Of a stretch of DNA of 64,000 bases, positions 53,372-61,178 are shown piece by piece. Under the pieces are notes generated by a model. The model made no database searches. It saw only the letters and a list, made by a program, of their open reading frames with translations, and had not been told where the DNA came from. A program made the position numbers and the translations under genes. Numbering within the stretch: the first letter of the stretch is position 1; every line of letters starts with the position of its first letter. Source of the stretch: Bacillota bacterium (lineage in GTDB: Bacteria; Bacillota; UBA4882; UBA8346); the NCBI GenBank assembly GCA_023392595.1, contig JAEVYU010000013.1:31103-95102 (forward strand), given 5' to 3'.

Positions 53372-53412
53372 GCTATATGCCATCCGAATGAATTAGGGAA
53401 GGATAATTGAAA

Positions 53413-54915
53413 ATGGGCGAAAAAATATTGTCCTTAAGAAATATCACGAAATCATTTTTGGGTGTTAATGCATTAAAGGATGTCAATTTATCAATCGATC
53501 AAGGTCAAATCTGTTGTTTGGTCGGTGAAAACGGTTGCGGAAAGTCGACATTAATTAAAATTATTGCTGGAGTTCATACACCGGATGCCGGAGAGATTTT
53601 TTTAAATGGTAAACACTATGATCGATTACGCCCGCTTGACTCGATCAAAGAAGGAATTCAGATCATTTATCAAGATTTTTCAGTGTTTCCCAATTTATCT
53701 GTAGCAGAGAATATTGCCTTAAATTATCAGTTAGCCTTGGATAAATCATGGGTCAATTGGAAAGAAGTCTATAAAATCGCGCGGCAGGCTCTGGAGAGAA
53801 TCAATATCAATATTGAACTTGATGCGAAAGTGGAGGAGTTATCGGTTGCCAATAAACAACTGATCGCAATAGCCAGGGCTTTGCTCCAAAATGCGCGATT
53901 GATCATCATGGATGAACCGACTACCGCATTAACCTATAAAGAGGTCGTTACCCTATTCGGCATTATTAAGGACCTGCGGCAAAGCGGGATCTCAACTTTG
54001 TTTGTAAGTCATAAGCTCAACGAAGTATTAGAAATATCCGACCGGATCTCGATATTGCGCAATGGTGAAAATGTAATGGAAGGTGAAACCGCGGATTTTG
54101 ACAGGCAGAAGTTAGTTTATCACATGACTGGCCGTCAGATCACGGAAAGCTACCGCAGTTCCGAAAAAAAATCCGAAGAAGCTTCCAACCTGCTACAAGT
54201 AAGTCATCTTTCCCGCAAAGGATCATTTAAAGATATTTCCTTTCAATTGTCGGCGGGTGAAATTTTAGGAATCACCGGGCTGTTGGGTTCGGGTAGAACT
54301 GAATTGGCAATGGCTTTGTTCGGGATTCAACCGGCAGATTCAGGGGAAATTTTTATCGATAACGAACGGGCAACGATTGACAGTGTTCAAGATGCAATGG
54401 ATTATAAAATAGGTTATGTTCCGGAAGACAGGTTAACGGAGGGTCTGTTTTTAACGCAGTCGATTGGAAAGAATATCATTGTCAGCAATATCGACCAATT
54501 ACTCACCAAAATGAAATCTATCGATGGGTCTAAAATCAAGCAGCAAATCCATCAGTGGATGGGAGAATTAAATATCATAACTCCATCACAAGCTTTGCCG
54601 GTTCAAAGCCTTTCCGGAGGAAATCAGCAGCGGGTCGTGATTGCCAAGTGGCTGGAAACCAATCCGCAAATTCTCATTTTAAATGGTCCGACCGTAGGAG
54701 TCGATATCGGTTCTAAAACGGATATTCATCAAATTATAAAAGAATTGGCAGCGCAAGGCATGGGAGTGCTGATCATCTCCGATGACATTCCTGAGCTTTT
54801 GCAAAATTGCGACCGGATTCTTCTCATGAAACAAGGCCGGGTTACGGAAGAGTTTCTTGGAAATGAAATTACTGAAAATGATTTATATCAAAAACTGGTT
54901 GGTACTGTAGCATGA
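53413..54915 (+). CDS. ABC sugar transporter ATP-binding protein (RbsA/MglA type)
   Basis: A 500-residue protein with two ATPase domains. The first has Walker A GENGCGKST and Walker B IIMDEPTTAL. The second has the signature LSGGNQQR, a degenerate Walker A (GLLGSGRTE) and a Walker B reading LILNGPTVGVD, where the usual Asp-Glu is Asn-Gly; it is therefore probably not hydrolytic, while the first site remains complete. The ATG at 53413 follows an AAGGAT-type site; a TTG at 53407 is less likely. Confidence 0.92.
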   Translation: MGEKILSLRNITKSFLGVNALKDVNLSIDQGQICCLVGENGCGKSTLIKIIAGVHTPDAGEIFLNGKHYDRLRPLDSIKEGIQIIYQDFSVFPNLSVAENIALNYQLALDKSWVNWKEVYKIARQALERININIELDAKVEELSVANKQLIAIARALLQNARLIIMDEPTTALTYKEVVTLFGIIKDLRQSGISTLFVSHKLNEVLEISDRISILRNGENVMEGETADFDRQKLVYHMTGRQITESYRSSEKKSEEASNLLQVSHLSRKGSFKDISFQLSAGEILGITGLLGSGRTELAMALFGIQPADSGEIFIDNERATIDSVQDAMDYKIGYVPEDRLTEGLFLTQSIGKNIIVSNIDQLLTKMKSIDGSKIKQQIHQWMGELNIITPSQALPVQSLSGGNQQRVVIAKWLETNPQILILNGPTVGVDIGSKTDIHQIIKELAAQGMGVLIISDDIPELLQNCDRILLMKQGRVTEEFLGNEITENDLYQKLVGTVA

Positions 54916-54961
54916 ATTTGAACAAGCGATATGGCGGAAACGGTTATAAGGAAGTGCTAAA

Positions 54962-55957
54962 ATGAAAAAAATCGTTCTGAAAAATGAGACGCTCGTTGCC
55001 TTAACAATTGTCGGGCTCTCCCTTCTTATCGGACTCATCAATCCCGCTTTTTTTTCGGTTGCCAATTTATTCGATATCGCTAGGAATTGCGTGATTACCG
55101 GTATTTTTGCAGTTGGAGTTTTAATTGTGCTTATTTCGGGTGGAATTGATGTTTCTTTCACGGCAATAGCCGCTTTCAGTATGTATGTGACTTGTAAAAT
55201 ACTGGAACTGTTTTCCGTTGACAGCCCGCTGATCGTTGCTTTTTTGATTTCGGGCGGGATTGGAATTCTCCTGGGACTGATTAACGCGGCTTTGATCTAT
55301 TACTTTAGCTTGCCCACGATGATTGTAACGTTAGGCACCCAAAGTTTGTACCGCGGATTCATGCTGGCTTTTATCGGTACGGCATATATCATAGATATTC
55401 CCCAGAGCATGATTGGGCTTTCGAAATACAATTTAATTCACTTTACCGCAGCGGATAAAACAATGATCGGCTTACATTCTTCCATTCTTTTCCTGATCGC
55501 AGTGATCGTTTTAGGCTGGTTGATACTTCGGTTTACAATGATCGGCAGAGGTATTTTCGCCATCGGTGGAGACATTGAAGCGGCGAAAAGAGTTGGCTTT
55601 AATGTAAAAAACATTCAGTTCTTTGTTTACAGCTTTGTTGGATTAATTTCCGGAATTGCCGGCATCATTCAGGCCTCCTTGACCAGAGTGGCCAATCCCT
55701 TTGATATCGTGGGAACCGAATTAAATGTAATAGCAGCAGTCGTCTTGGGAGGCGCCAGAATTACCGGCGGTTATGGAACCATTATTGGAACAATGTTGGG
55801 TGTTTGTTTGGTAGTCATTATCAATAATAGTTTGATTTTACTGGGAGTCCCGTCATATTGCCAACAAGTGGTGACAGGCTTGCTGATATTGCTGGGAACT
55901 GGAATACCAGCCTACCAAAGCAAGGGAAAAGAATCCGGCCGAGAGCAGATTTGTTGA
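54962..55957 (+). CDS. ABC sugar transporter permease (RbsC type), first
   Basis: A 331-residue integral membrane protein with about nine or ten hydrophobic segments and the conserved motif VLIVLISGGIDVSFTAIA near residue 55 and GGARITGGYGTIIGT near 260. The pattern is that of the BPD_transp_2 permeases paired with RbsA-type ATPases. AAGGAAG precedes the ATG. Confidence 0.92.
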   Translation: MKKIVLKNETLVALTIVGLSLLIGLINPAFFSVANLFDIARNCVITGIFAVGVLIVLISGGIDVSFTAIAAFSMYVTCKILELFSVDSPLIVAFLISGGIGILLGLINAALIYYFSLPTMIVTLGTQSLYRGFMLAFIGTAYIIDIPQSMIGLSKYNLIHFTAADKTMIGLHSSILFLIAVIVLGWLILRFTMIGRGIFAIGGDIEAAKRVGFNVKNIQFFVYSFVGLISGIAGIIQASLTRVANPFDIVGTELNVIAAVVLGGARITGGYGTIIGTMLGVCLVVIINNSLILLGVPSYCQQVVTGLLILLGTGIPAYQSKGKESGREQIC

Positions 55958-55988
55958 AGGGATCATTATCCACGATGGAGGTATTGCA

Positions 55989-57053
55989 ATGAATAATAAA
56001 GACAAACAATCCAACCCGGATGTCCCGAAGAGTACCTTTTTGAATAACACTTTTTCCCGTTTTGTAGCGTGTGATAGAAGCTTTTTGAGGCTTTTCCTGA
56101 TTACTGTTTCCATTTTTATCTTGATGGCGATTTTGCAGCCTGATTTATTCTTGACCAGCAGTAATTTTAATTCCATGTCCTTTCAATTTCCCGAGTATGG
56201 TATTTTGGCAATGGCGATTATGATTACCATGTTAACCGGGGGGATTGATCTTTCGATTGTTGGTATTGCCAACCTATCGGCTATTTTGTCAGCGCTTATC
56301 TTGACAAAGTTTATTCCGCAAGGCGGCCCAAATGAAAATATCCTTTGGATTATCGTTGGGGCGATTGCTGTTTCCATAGTAACCGGAATCATCTGTGGTT
56401 TCTTGAACGGTTTGTTTATTACCAAAATAGGGATAACACCGATATTGGCAACGCTTGGGACGATGCAACTTTTTACCGGGATTGCCATAGTAATTACAAA
56501 GGGAACAGCTATTTATGGATTTCCAGAACAATTTTCAAATATTGGAAATGGTTCTTGGGGATTTATTCCGGTGCCGTTGGTAGTTTTTGCGCTGATTGTT
56601 TGTGCTTTTGTAATTATTTTAAATAAAACTCCCTATGGTTTTAAGGTTTATATGATTGGAACCAATCCAACCGCCTCGCTTTTTTCAGGAATCGATAACA
56701 AGCTCATATTAATTAAAACCTACATATTTAGCGGAGTTTTATCATCGATGGCGGGGATCATCATGATTGCCCGAACCAATTCCGCAAAGGCCGATTACGG
56801 CACTTCTTACACATTACAGGCTATTTTAATTGCAGTGCTTGGGGGAGTGAATCCCAACGGGGGCTTTGGAAGCGTTGCCGGATTGGTTATGGCCATTTTA
56901 TCCCTGCAGTTTTTATCCAGCGGTTTTAATATGCTCCGGTTCAGCAATTTCTTCAAAGAATTTGTATGGGGTGCAGTTCTGATTATTGTCATGATTATCA
57001 ATTATTATGGAAACAAACGGCATTCGAAAAAAAAAGTGAACGACAAGCATTGA
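55989..57053 (+). CDS. ABC sugar transporter permease (RbsC type), second
   Basis: A 354-residue permease with the same family signature (MLTGGIDLSIVGIANLSAIL and GGVNPNGGFGSVAG). Having two different permeases indicates a heterodimeric channel, as in LsrC/LsrD. It begins 31 bases after the first permease with GGAGG upstream, and the C-terminus is lysine-rich. Confidence 0.92.
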   Translation: MNNKDKQSNPDVPKSTFLNNTFSRFVACDRSFLRLFLITVSIFILMAILQPDLFLTSSNFNSMSFQFPEYGILAMAIMITMLTGGIDLSIVGIANLSAILSALILTKFIPQGGPNENILWIIVGAIAVSIVTGIICGFLNGLFITKIGITPILATLGTMQLFTGIAIVITKGTAIYGFPEQFSNIGNGSWGFIPVPLVVFALIVCAFVIILNKTPYGFKVYMIGTNPTASLFSGIDNKLILIKTYIFSGVLSSMAGIIMIARTNSAKADYGTSYTLQAILIAVLGGVNPNGGFGSVAGLVMAILSLQFLSSGFNMLRFSNFFKEFVWGAVLIIVMIINYYGNKRHSKKKVNDKH

Positions 57054-57087
57054 CAGCTGACTAAATAAAGGGAAAGAGGTATGCCCA

Positions 57088-58176
57088 ATGAATACCATGG
57101 ATGTACTGAAAAAATTTATGCTAACACCGGCATTATCAGGTTATGAAAATGAAATGGCCTATAATCTCCGGGATGAATTCAGCCGGTATTCCAATGACGT
57201 AAGGATTGATCGGGTAGGAAACACCATTGCCAAGTTTGAAGGCAGCGATAAAAAAGCACCCACCATAATGATTTATGCCCATATCGATCAATTGGGATTT
57301 ATTGTCCGCAGGATTGATCCGGATGGTTTCATTCAGCTTGAACGTCTTGGCGGCATTCCGGAAAAAGTTCTCCCCGGCCTCAATGTAATGATTTCTACTT
57401 TGGAGGGAAATTATGTGCCGGGTGTCTTTGGTAATAAATCACACCATGTAACGCCACCGGAAGAAAAATATAAAGTGGATGCTATTTCCTCCATGTATGT
57501 TGATATCGGAGCCTCATCCGCGGATGAGGTACGGAGCTTGGGAATTGAAATCGGTTGTCCGGTTGTGTACAAACCTTATTTTGAGCAATTGCTGGGTACG
57601 AAAGTTGCCGGAACATCGATCGATAATCGCGGCGGGGTTACTGCACTGGTTTATATCGCAAGTTTATTGCAAAAGGAAACCCCCCGTTCAACGGTTTATC
57701 TGGTTGGGACAGTTTGGGAAGAATACAATTTGCGCGGCGCAACGCTGGCCGCCAGATCCTGTAGGCCGGACATTGCCATTGCACTGGATGTTGTCCTCAC
57801 AGGGGATACCCCCGACTTAAAAAACAGGTTTGAGGTTTTTCTTGGGAAAGGTCCGGCATTAATGATGTACAATTTTCATGGCCGCGGTACATTGAACGGA
57901 ACGATTCCCCATAAGGGACTGGTGGATTTGGCTATCCGTTCGGCCCGGCAATTCAATATTCCGCTTCAACGTTTTGCCGCAGTGGGTATTCTTACCGATT
58001 CATCCTATGTTCAGCTTGAGGGCAATGGTATTGCCGCTCTGGAACTCGGCTTCCCGGCCAGATATACCCATACGCCCACAGAAGTTTGTGATATAAAGGA
58101 TTTGGAACAATTGGCTCAATTGATTGATGGAATGGTACGGGGGATTGATGAATCCTTTAATCTTTCCCGGTTTTGA
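57088..58176 (+). CDS. M42-family aminopeptidase/SgcX-like protein
   Basis: A 362-residue di-zinc hydrolase. All ligands are intact: His65 and Asp67 (YAHIDQLG), Asp179 (SIDNRGG), Glu212 after the general base Glu211 (VWEEYNLRG), Asp234 and His328 (YTHTPTE). M42 members include FrvX and the E. coli protein SgcX, often described as endoglucanase or aminopeptidase. Its place in a sugar operon suggests it acts on an amide or peptide-like derivative of the substrate, but that is inference. An AAAGAGG-type site precedes the ATG. Confidence 0.88.
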   Translation: MNTMDVLKKFMLTPALSGYENEMAYNLRDEFSRYSNDVRIDRVGNTIAKFEGSDKKAPTIMIYAHIDQLGFIVRRIDPDGFIQLERLGGIPEKVLPGLNVMISTLEGNYVPGVFGNKSHHVTPPEEKYKVDAISSMYVDIGASSADEVRSLGIEIGCPVVYKPYFEQLLGTKVAGTSIDNRGGVTALVYIASLLQKETPRSTVYLVGTVWEEYNLRGATLAARSCRPDIAIALDVVLTGDTPDLKNRFEVFLGKGPALMMYNFHGRGTLNGTIPHKGLVDLAIRSARQFNIPLQRFAAVGILTDSSYVQLEGNGIAALELGFPARYTHTPTEVCDIKDLEQLAQLIDGMVRGIDESFNLSRF

Positions 58177-58222
58177 TAAGCACTTCGTTTGACGGATAAA
58201 TGATTGCAAAGAAGGTGATCCG

Positions 58223-59737
58223 TTGGCAGGACAATATTTTATGGGGATTGATATCGGTACTTATGAAAGCAAAGGTTTGCTTATGGAGGATAACGGCAAG
58301 ATTATCGCCACCCAGGCTCATCCGCACACGATGGAAGTCCCGGAACCCGGTTTTGCCGAACATGATGCAGAGAAGATCTGGTGGGGCGATTTTTGCGAAA
58401 TATCCCGCCGGCTAATCGAATCATCCCAAGTGAATCCCAAAGACATTCGCGGAGTGGGATGCAGCACAATCGCACCCTGTTGTCTCCCGGTCGATCAAAA
58501 CTGCGTCCCTTTGCGAAAAGCAATTCTTTATGGAGTGGATACCCGGGCCAGTGATGAAATCGAGTATCTCAACAAAAAGCTGGGTGAGGATTTCGTTTTA
58601 AACCGCTACGGCAATCCGATCACCACCCAATCGATCGGGCCCAAAATTTTATGGCTTAAAAATCATGAACCGGAAATCTATCAAAAAGCGGCAAAGTTCA
58701 TCACCGGTTCAACCTATCTTGTTGCAAAGTTAACGGGAGAATATGTTATCGATCATTATACGGCTTCTTATTTCACCCCGATGTATGACATGGAAAAAGG
58801 CGATTGGGATTTTCCAAATTTAAGTGAATTTTGCCGGAAAGATCAACTGGCGGCTTGCAAATGGACGGATGAAACGGTGGGTCTGGTAAGCGCAAAAGCC
58901 GCCCAAGAAACCGGACTGGCACCGGGAACTCCCGTCATTGCCGGTACCGCCGATGCTTCGGCGGAAGCTGCGGGAGTCGGGGTTTTTGAGCCGGACGATA
59001 TGATGTTGATGTTTGGTTCTTCGATCTTTATGATTCATGTCGTTTCAAATCGGATGGCGGACAAAAGGTTTTGGACCGGCCCCTATTTGTTCGAAGGGAC
59101 TCAGATGGTTGCCGCAGGCATGTCTACGGCGGGTACCTTAACCCGATGGTACCGGGACAATTTCGCCCAGGATTTGGTTGCTCAGGCCCGGATTGACGGC
59201 ATCAATGCTTATGAGCTGTTGATGAAAAAAATAGAACATATCCCGGTGGGCTCCGAAGGGTTGATTGTCTTACCCTACTTCAGCGGCGAGCGGACGCCCA
59301 TTAATGATCCCAAGGCCCGCGGCGTTATTTTCGGATTGACCTTATTGCATACCAAAGAGCACATTTATCATGCTTGTTTGGAAGGGGTTGGATACGGTAT
59401 TGCCCAGCATTTCAAAGGATTTTCGGAGATGGGAATCCAAACGAAGAAGATTGTTGCGGTGGGAGGTGGTACTAAAAACCCCAAATGGCTTCAGATAGTT
59501 GCAGATGTTTGCGGTTCCGAGTTATATGTCGGAATGGCTTATGGCGCAGCTTATGGAGATGCATTATTGGCAGCCCTGGGTACAGGTTCATTTAAAAACC
59601 CAAAAGAGATGTGTCAACATATTCGGTTTAACCAAAAAGTAATACCCAATCCGGTTCATACAGCGCAATATGAGCCTTATCTAAAATATTATTCGGAACT
59701 TTATCAACAAACGAAGAGTCTCATGCACCAATTATAA
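58223..59737 (+). CDS. FGGY-family carbohydrate kinase (xylulokinase-like)
   Basis: A 504-residue sugar kinase. The N-terminal phosphate loop is MGIDIGTYESKG, the substrate region has YGVDTRA with the likely catalytic Asp, and the C-terminal ATP-binding domain shows GGGTKNPKWLQIVADVCG. TTG at 58223 after AAGGTGAT is the start. It would phosphorylate the imported sugar, doing the job that the PTS does in the E. coli sgc operon. The closest subfamily appears to be xylulokinase, but substrate specificity cannot be fixed. Confidence 0.9.
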   Translation: MAGQYFMGIDIGTYESKGLLMEDNGKIIATQAHPHTMEVPEPGFAEHDAEKIWWGDFCEISRRLIESSQVNPKDIRGVGCSTIAPCCLPVDQNCVPLRKAILYGVDTRASDEIEYLNKKLGEDFVLNRYGNPITTQSIGPKILWLKNHEPEIYQKAAKFITGSTYLVAKLTGEYVIDHYTASYFTPMYDMEKGDWDFPNLSEFCRKDQLAACKWTDETVGLVSAKAAQETGLAPGTPVIAGTADASAEAAGVGVFEPDDMMLMFGSSIFMIHVVSNRMADKRFWTGPYLFEGTQMVAAGMSTAGTLTRWYRDNFAQDLVAQARIDGINAYELLMKKIEHIPVGSEGLIVLPYFSGERTPINDPKARGVIFGLTLLHTKEHIYHACLEGVGYGIAQHFKGFSEMGIQTKKIVAVGGGTKNPKWLQIVADVCGSELYVGMAYGAAYGDALLAALGTGSFKNPKEMCQHIRFNQKVIPNPVHTAQYEPYLKYYSELYQQTKSLMHQL

Positions 59738-59765
59738 AAAATACATCATTGGAGGGTTTGTCGTT

Positions 59766-60569
59766 ATGCAGTGGATTAAAGAATTGTTTGGAGTCAATAA
59801 ACCGATTATCGCAATGTGTCATTTTCAGGCCATGCCTGGGGATCCGTATTATGATGAGAAAGGCGGCATGGAAAAAGTAGTTGAACTTGCCCGGCATGAC
59901 CTTTTAGCGCTTCAAGAAGGCGGCGTTGACGCCGTAATGTTTTCCAATGAGTTTAGTCTGCCCTATCTGACCAAAGTCAAAACGGAAACCACAGCTGCCA
60001 TGGCCAGGGTAATCGGACAATTGTTGAGTGATATCAAAGTGCCTTTCGGAGTCAACGTTTTATGGGATCCCTATGCTTCAATCGATTTGGCGGCGGCGAC
60101 AGGGGCTAAATTTATTCGTGAGATTATTACCGGTGTTTATGCCAGCGATTTTGGCCTTTGGAATACGAATGTCGGTCAAACGATCCGTCACAAAAATGAG
60201 TTGGGGGTACCGGATGTCAAAATGTTTTTCAACATTGTTCCGGAGGCAGCTACTTACTTGGGAAACCGGGATATTTGTTCCATCGCCCGATCCACGGTTT
60301 TTAATAACCGTCCCGATGCATTATGTGTTTCCGGCTTAACGGCGGGAGTGGAGACGGATACTCAGACTCTGATTCAGGTTAAAAAAGTTGTACCGGATAC
60401 GGTGATATTTTGTAATACCGGTTGCCGTTTGGAAAATGTTGAGCGTCAACTTGCCGTTGCCGATGGCGCAATTGTCGGCACAACTTTTAAGATGGACGGC
60501 AAATTTGAGAATTTGGTTGATCAATCCAGAGTGAAGGTATTTATGGACAAAGTGAAATCGATTCGTTAA
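59766..60569 (+). CDS. BtpA/SgcQ-family protein
   Basis: A 267-residue TIM-barrel-like protein of the BtpA/SgcQ family. Typical phrases are MCHFQAMPGDPYYD near the N-terminus, PFGVNVLWDP and GTTFKMDGKFENLVD near the C-terminus. The family's biochemical role is unknown: BtpA affects photosystem I assembly in cyanobacteria, while SgcQ lies in the E. coli sgc operon. GGAGGG precedes the ATG. It is the last gene of the operon and is followed by a long AT-rich hairpin. Confidence 0.88.
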   Translation: MQWIKELFGVNKPIIAMCHFQAMPGDPYYDEKGGMEKVVELARHDLLALQEGGVDAVMFSNEFSLPYLTKVKTETTAAMARVIGQLLSDIKVPFGVNVLWDPYASIDLAAATGAKFIREIITGVYASDFGLWNTNVGQTIRHKNELGVPDVKMFFNIVPEAATYLGNRDICSIARSTVFNNRPDALCVSGLTAGVETDTQTLIQVKKVVPDTVIFCNTGCRLENVERQLAVADGAIVGTTFKMDGKFENLVDQSRVKVFMDKVKSIR

Positions 60570-60654
60570 GTCAAACATTAAAAATATATTGACGTAAAGG
60601 CTAGCCTAAGGGAGTGCCCCAAAAGTAAATGCGTGGGCAGGCGCACGCCTGATA

Positions 60655-60710
60655 AAAATATACCATAGATAGAAGCTTGCTTATTGGAGTGACTATATAT
60701 GGTATATTTT
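60655..60710 (+). terminator. AT-rich stem-loop after the sgc-like operon
   Basis: AAAATATACCATA (60655-60667) pairs exactly with TATGGTATATTTT (60698-60710), followed by ATTTTAG. It lies about 85 bases after the BtpA-like gene and is a plausible operon terminator. A smaller hairpin, CAGGCG/CGCCTG, lies just before it. Confidence 0.55.
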
Positions 60711-60752
60711 ATTTTAGACAGTATGCTGGATAAATTTGGAAACTAATTCATT

Positions 60753-60820
60753 AAAAAAGTTTTTCTCCGTTAGGAATCCTTTGTTTTTCAGTGATTTCTC
60801 CATAAAAAAATCCCATAAGT
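60753..60820 (-). repeat. Direct repeat flanking the sgc-like operon, right copy
   Basis: The 51-base core at 60753-60803 is identical to that at 50879-50929 in the same orientation; the following bases differ by one indel and two changes. The minus-strand frame MEKSLKNKGFLTEKNFF continues here for 29 residues in total, ending at 60714. Confidence 0.8.
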
Positions 60821-61178
60821 GAGTATTTTTTCATTGGACAAACAATATATAGTGTAATAAAATAGTAATGCCAACAAGATGTGGTGTTCGGTTTGGGGTC
60901 GGCTGTTCCAGCTAGAATCCGGGATGAATATATTTTTCGGATAATTCCTCGCTCCAGCCTCCAGCTCACGCCCTGAGGCCGTCTGAAAAAGCAATTCAAA
61001 ATCAATAAGAATGCAATTGATAGCTTTCTTGCGCAGGGCGCAGAGTGTTTTTCTTAACAATGTTTTTGTCTTTTCTCTGCGCCTTGGCGGGAGAATAGAT
61101 CTTTTAGACTTCAAAGTATTTTCCAGGGCGAATTCTTTTTTTAAAAGTGGTTTTTCAGATAAACGGAGGGGATGAAAA
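60821..61178. other. Intergenic region with a GC hairpin
   Basis: GGCGCAGAG (61037-61045) and CTCTGCGCC (61075-61083) form a nine-base stem. A long minus-strand frame spans the region and enters nrdJ, but it lacks a ribosome binding site and any recognised domain. No promoter for nrdJ was identified with confidence. Confidence 0.4.
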
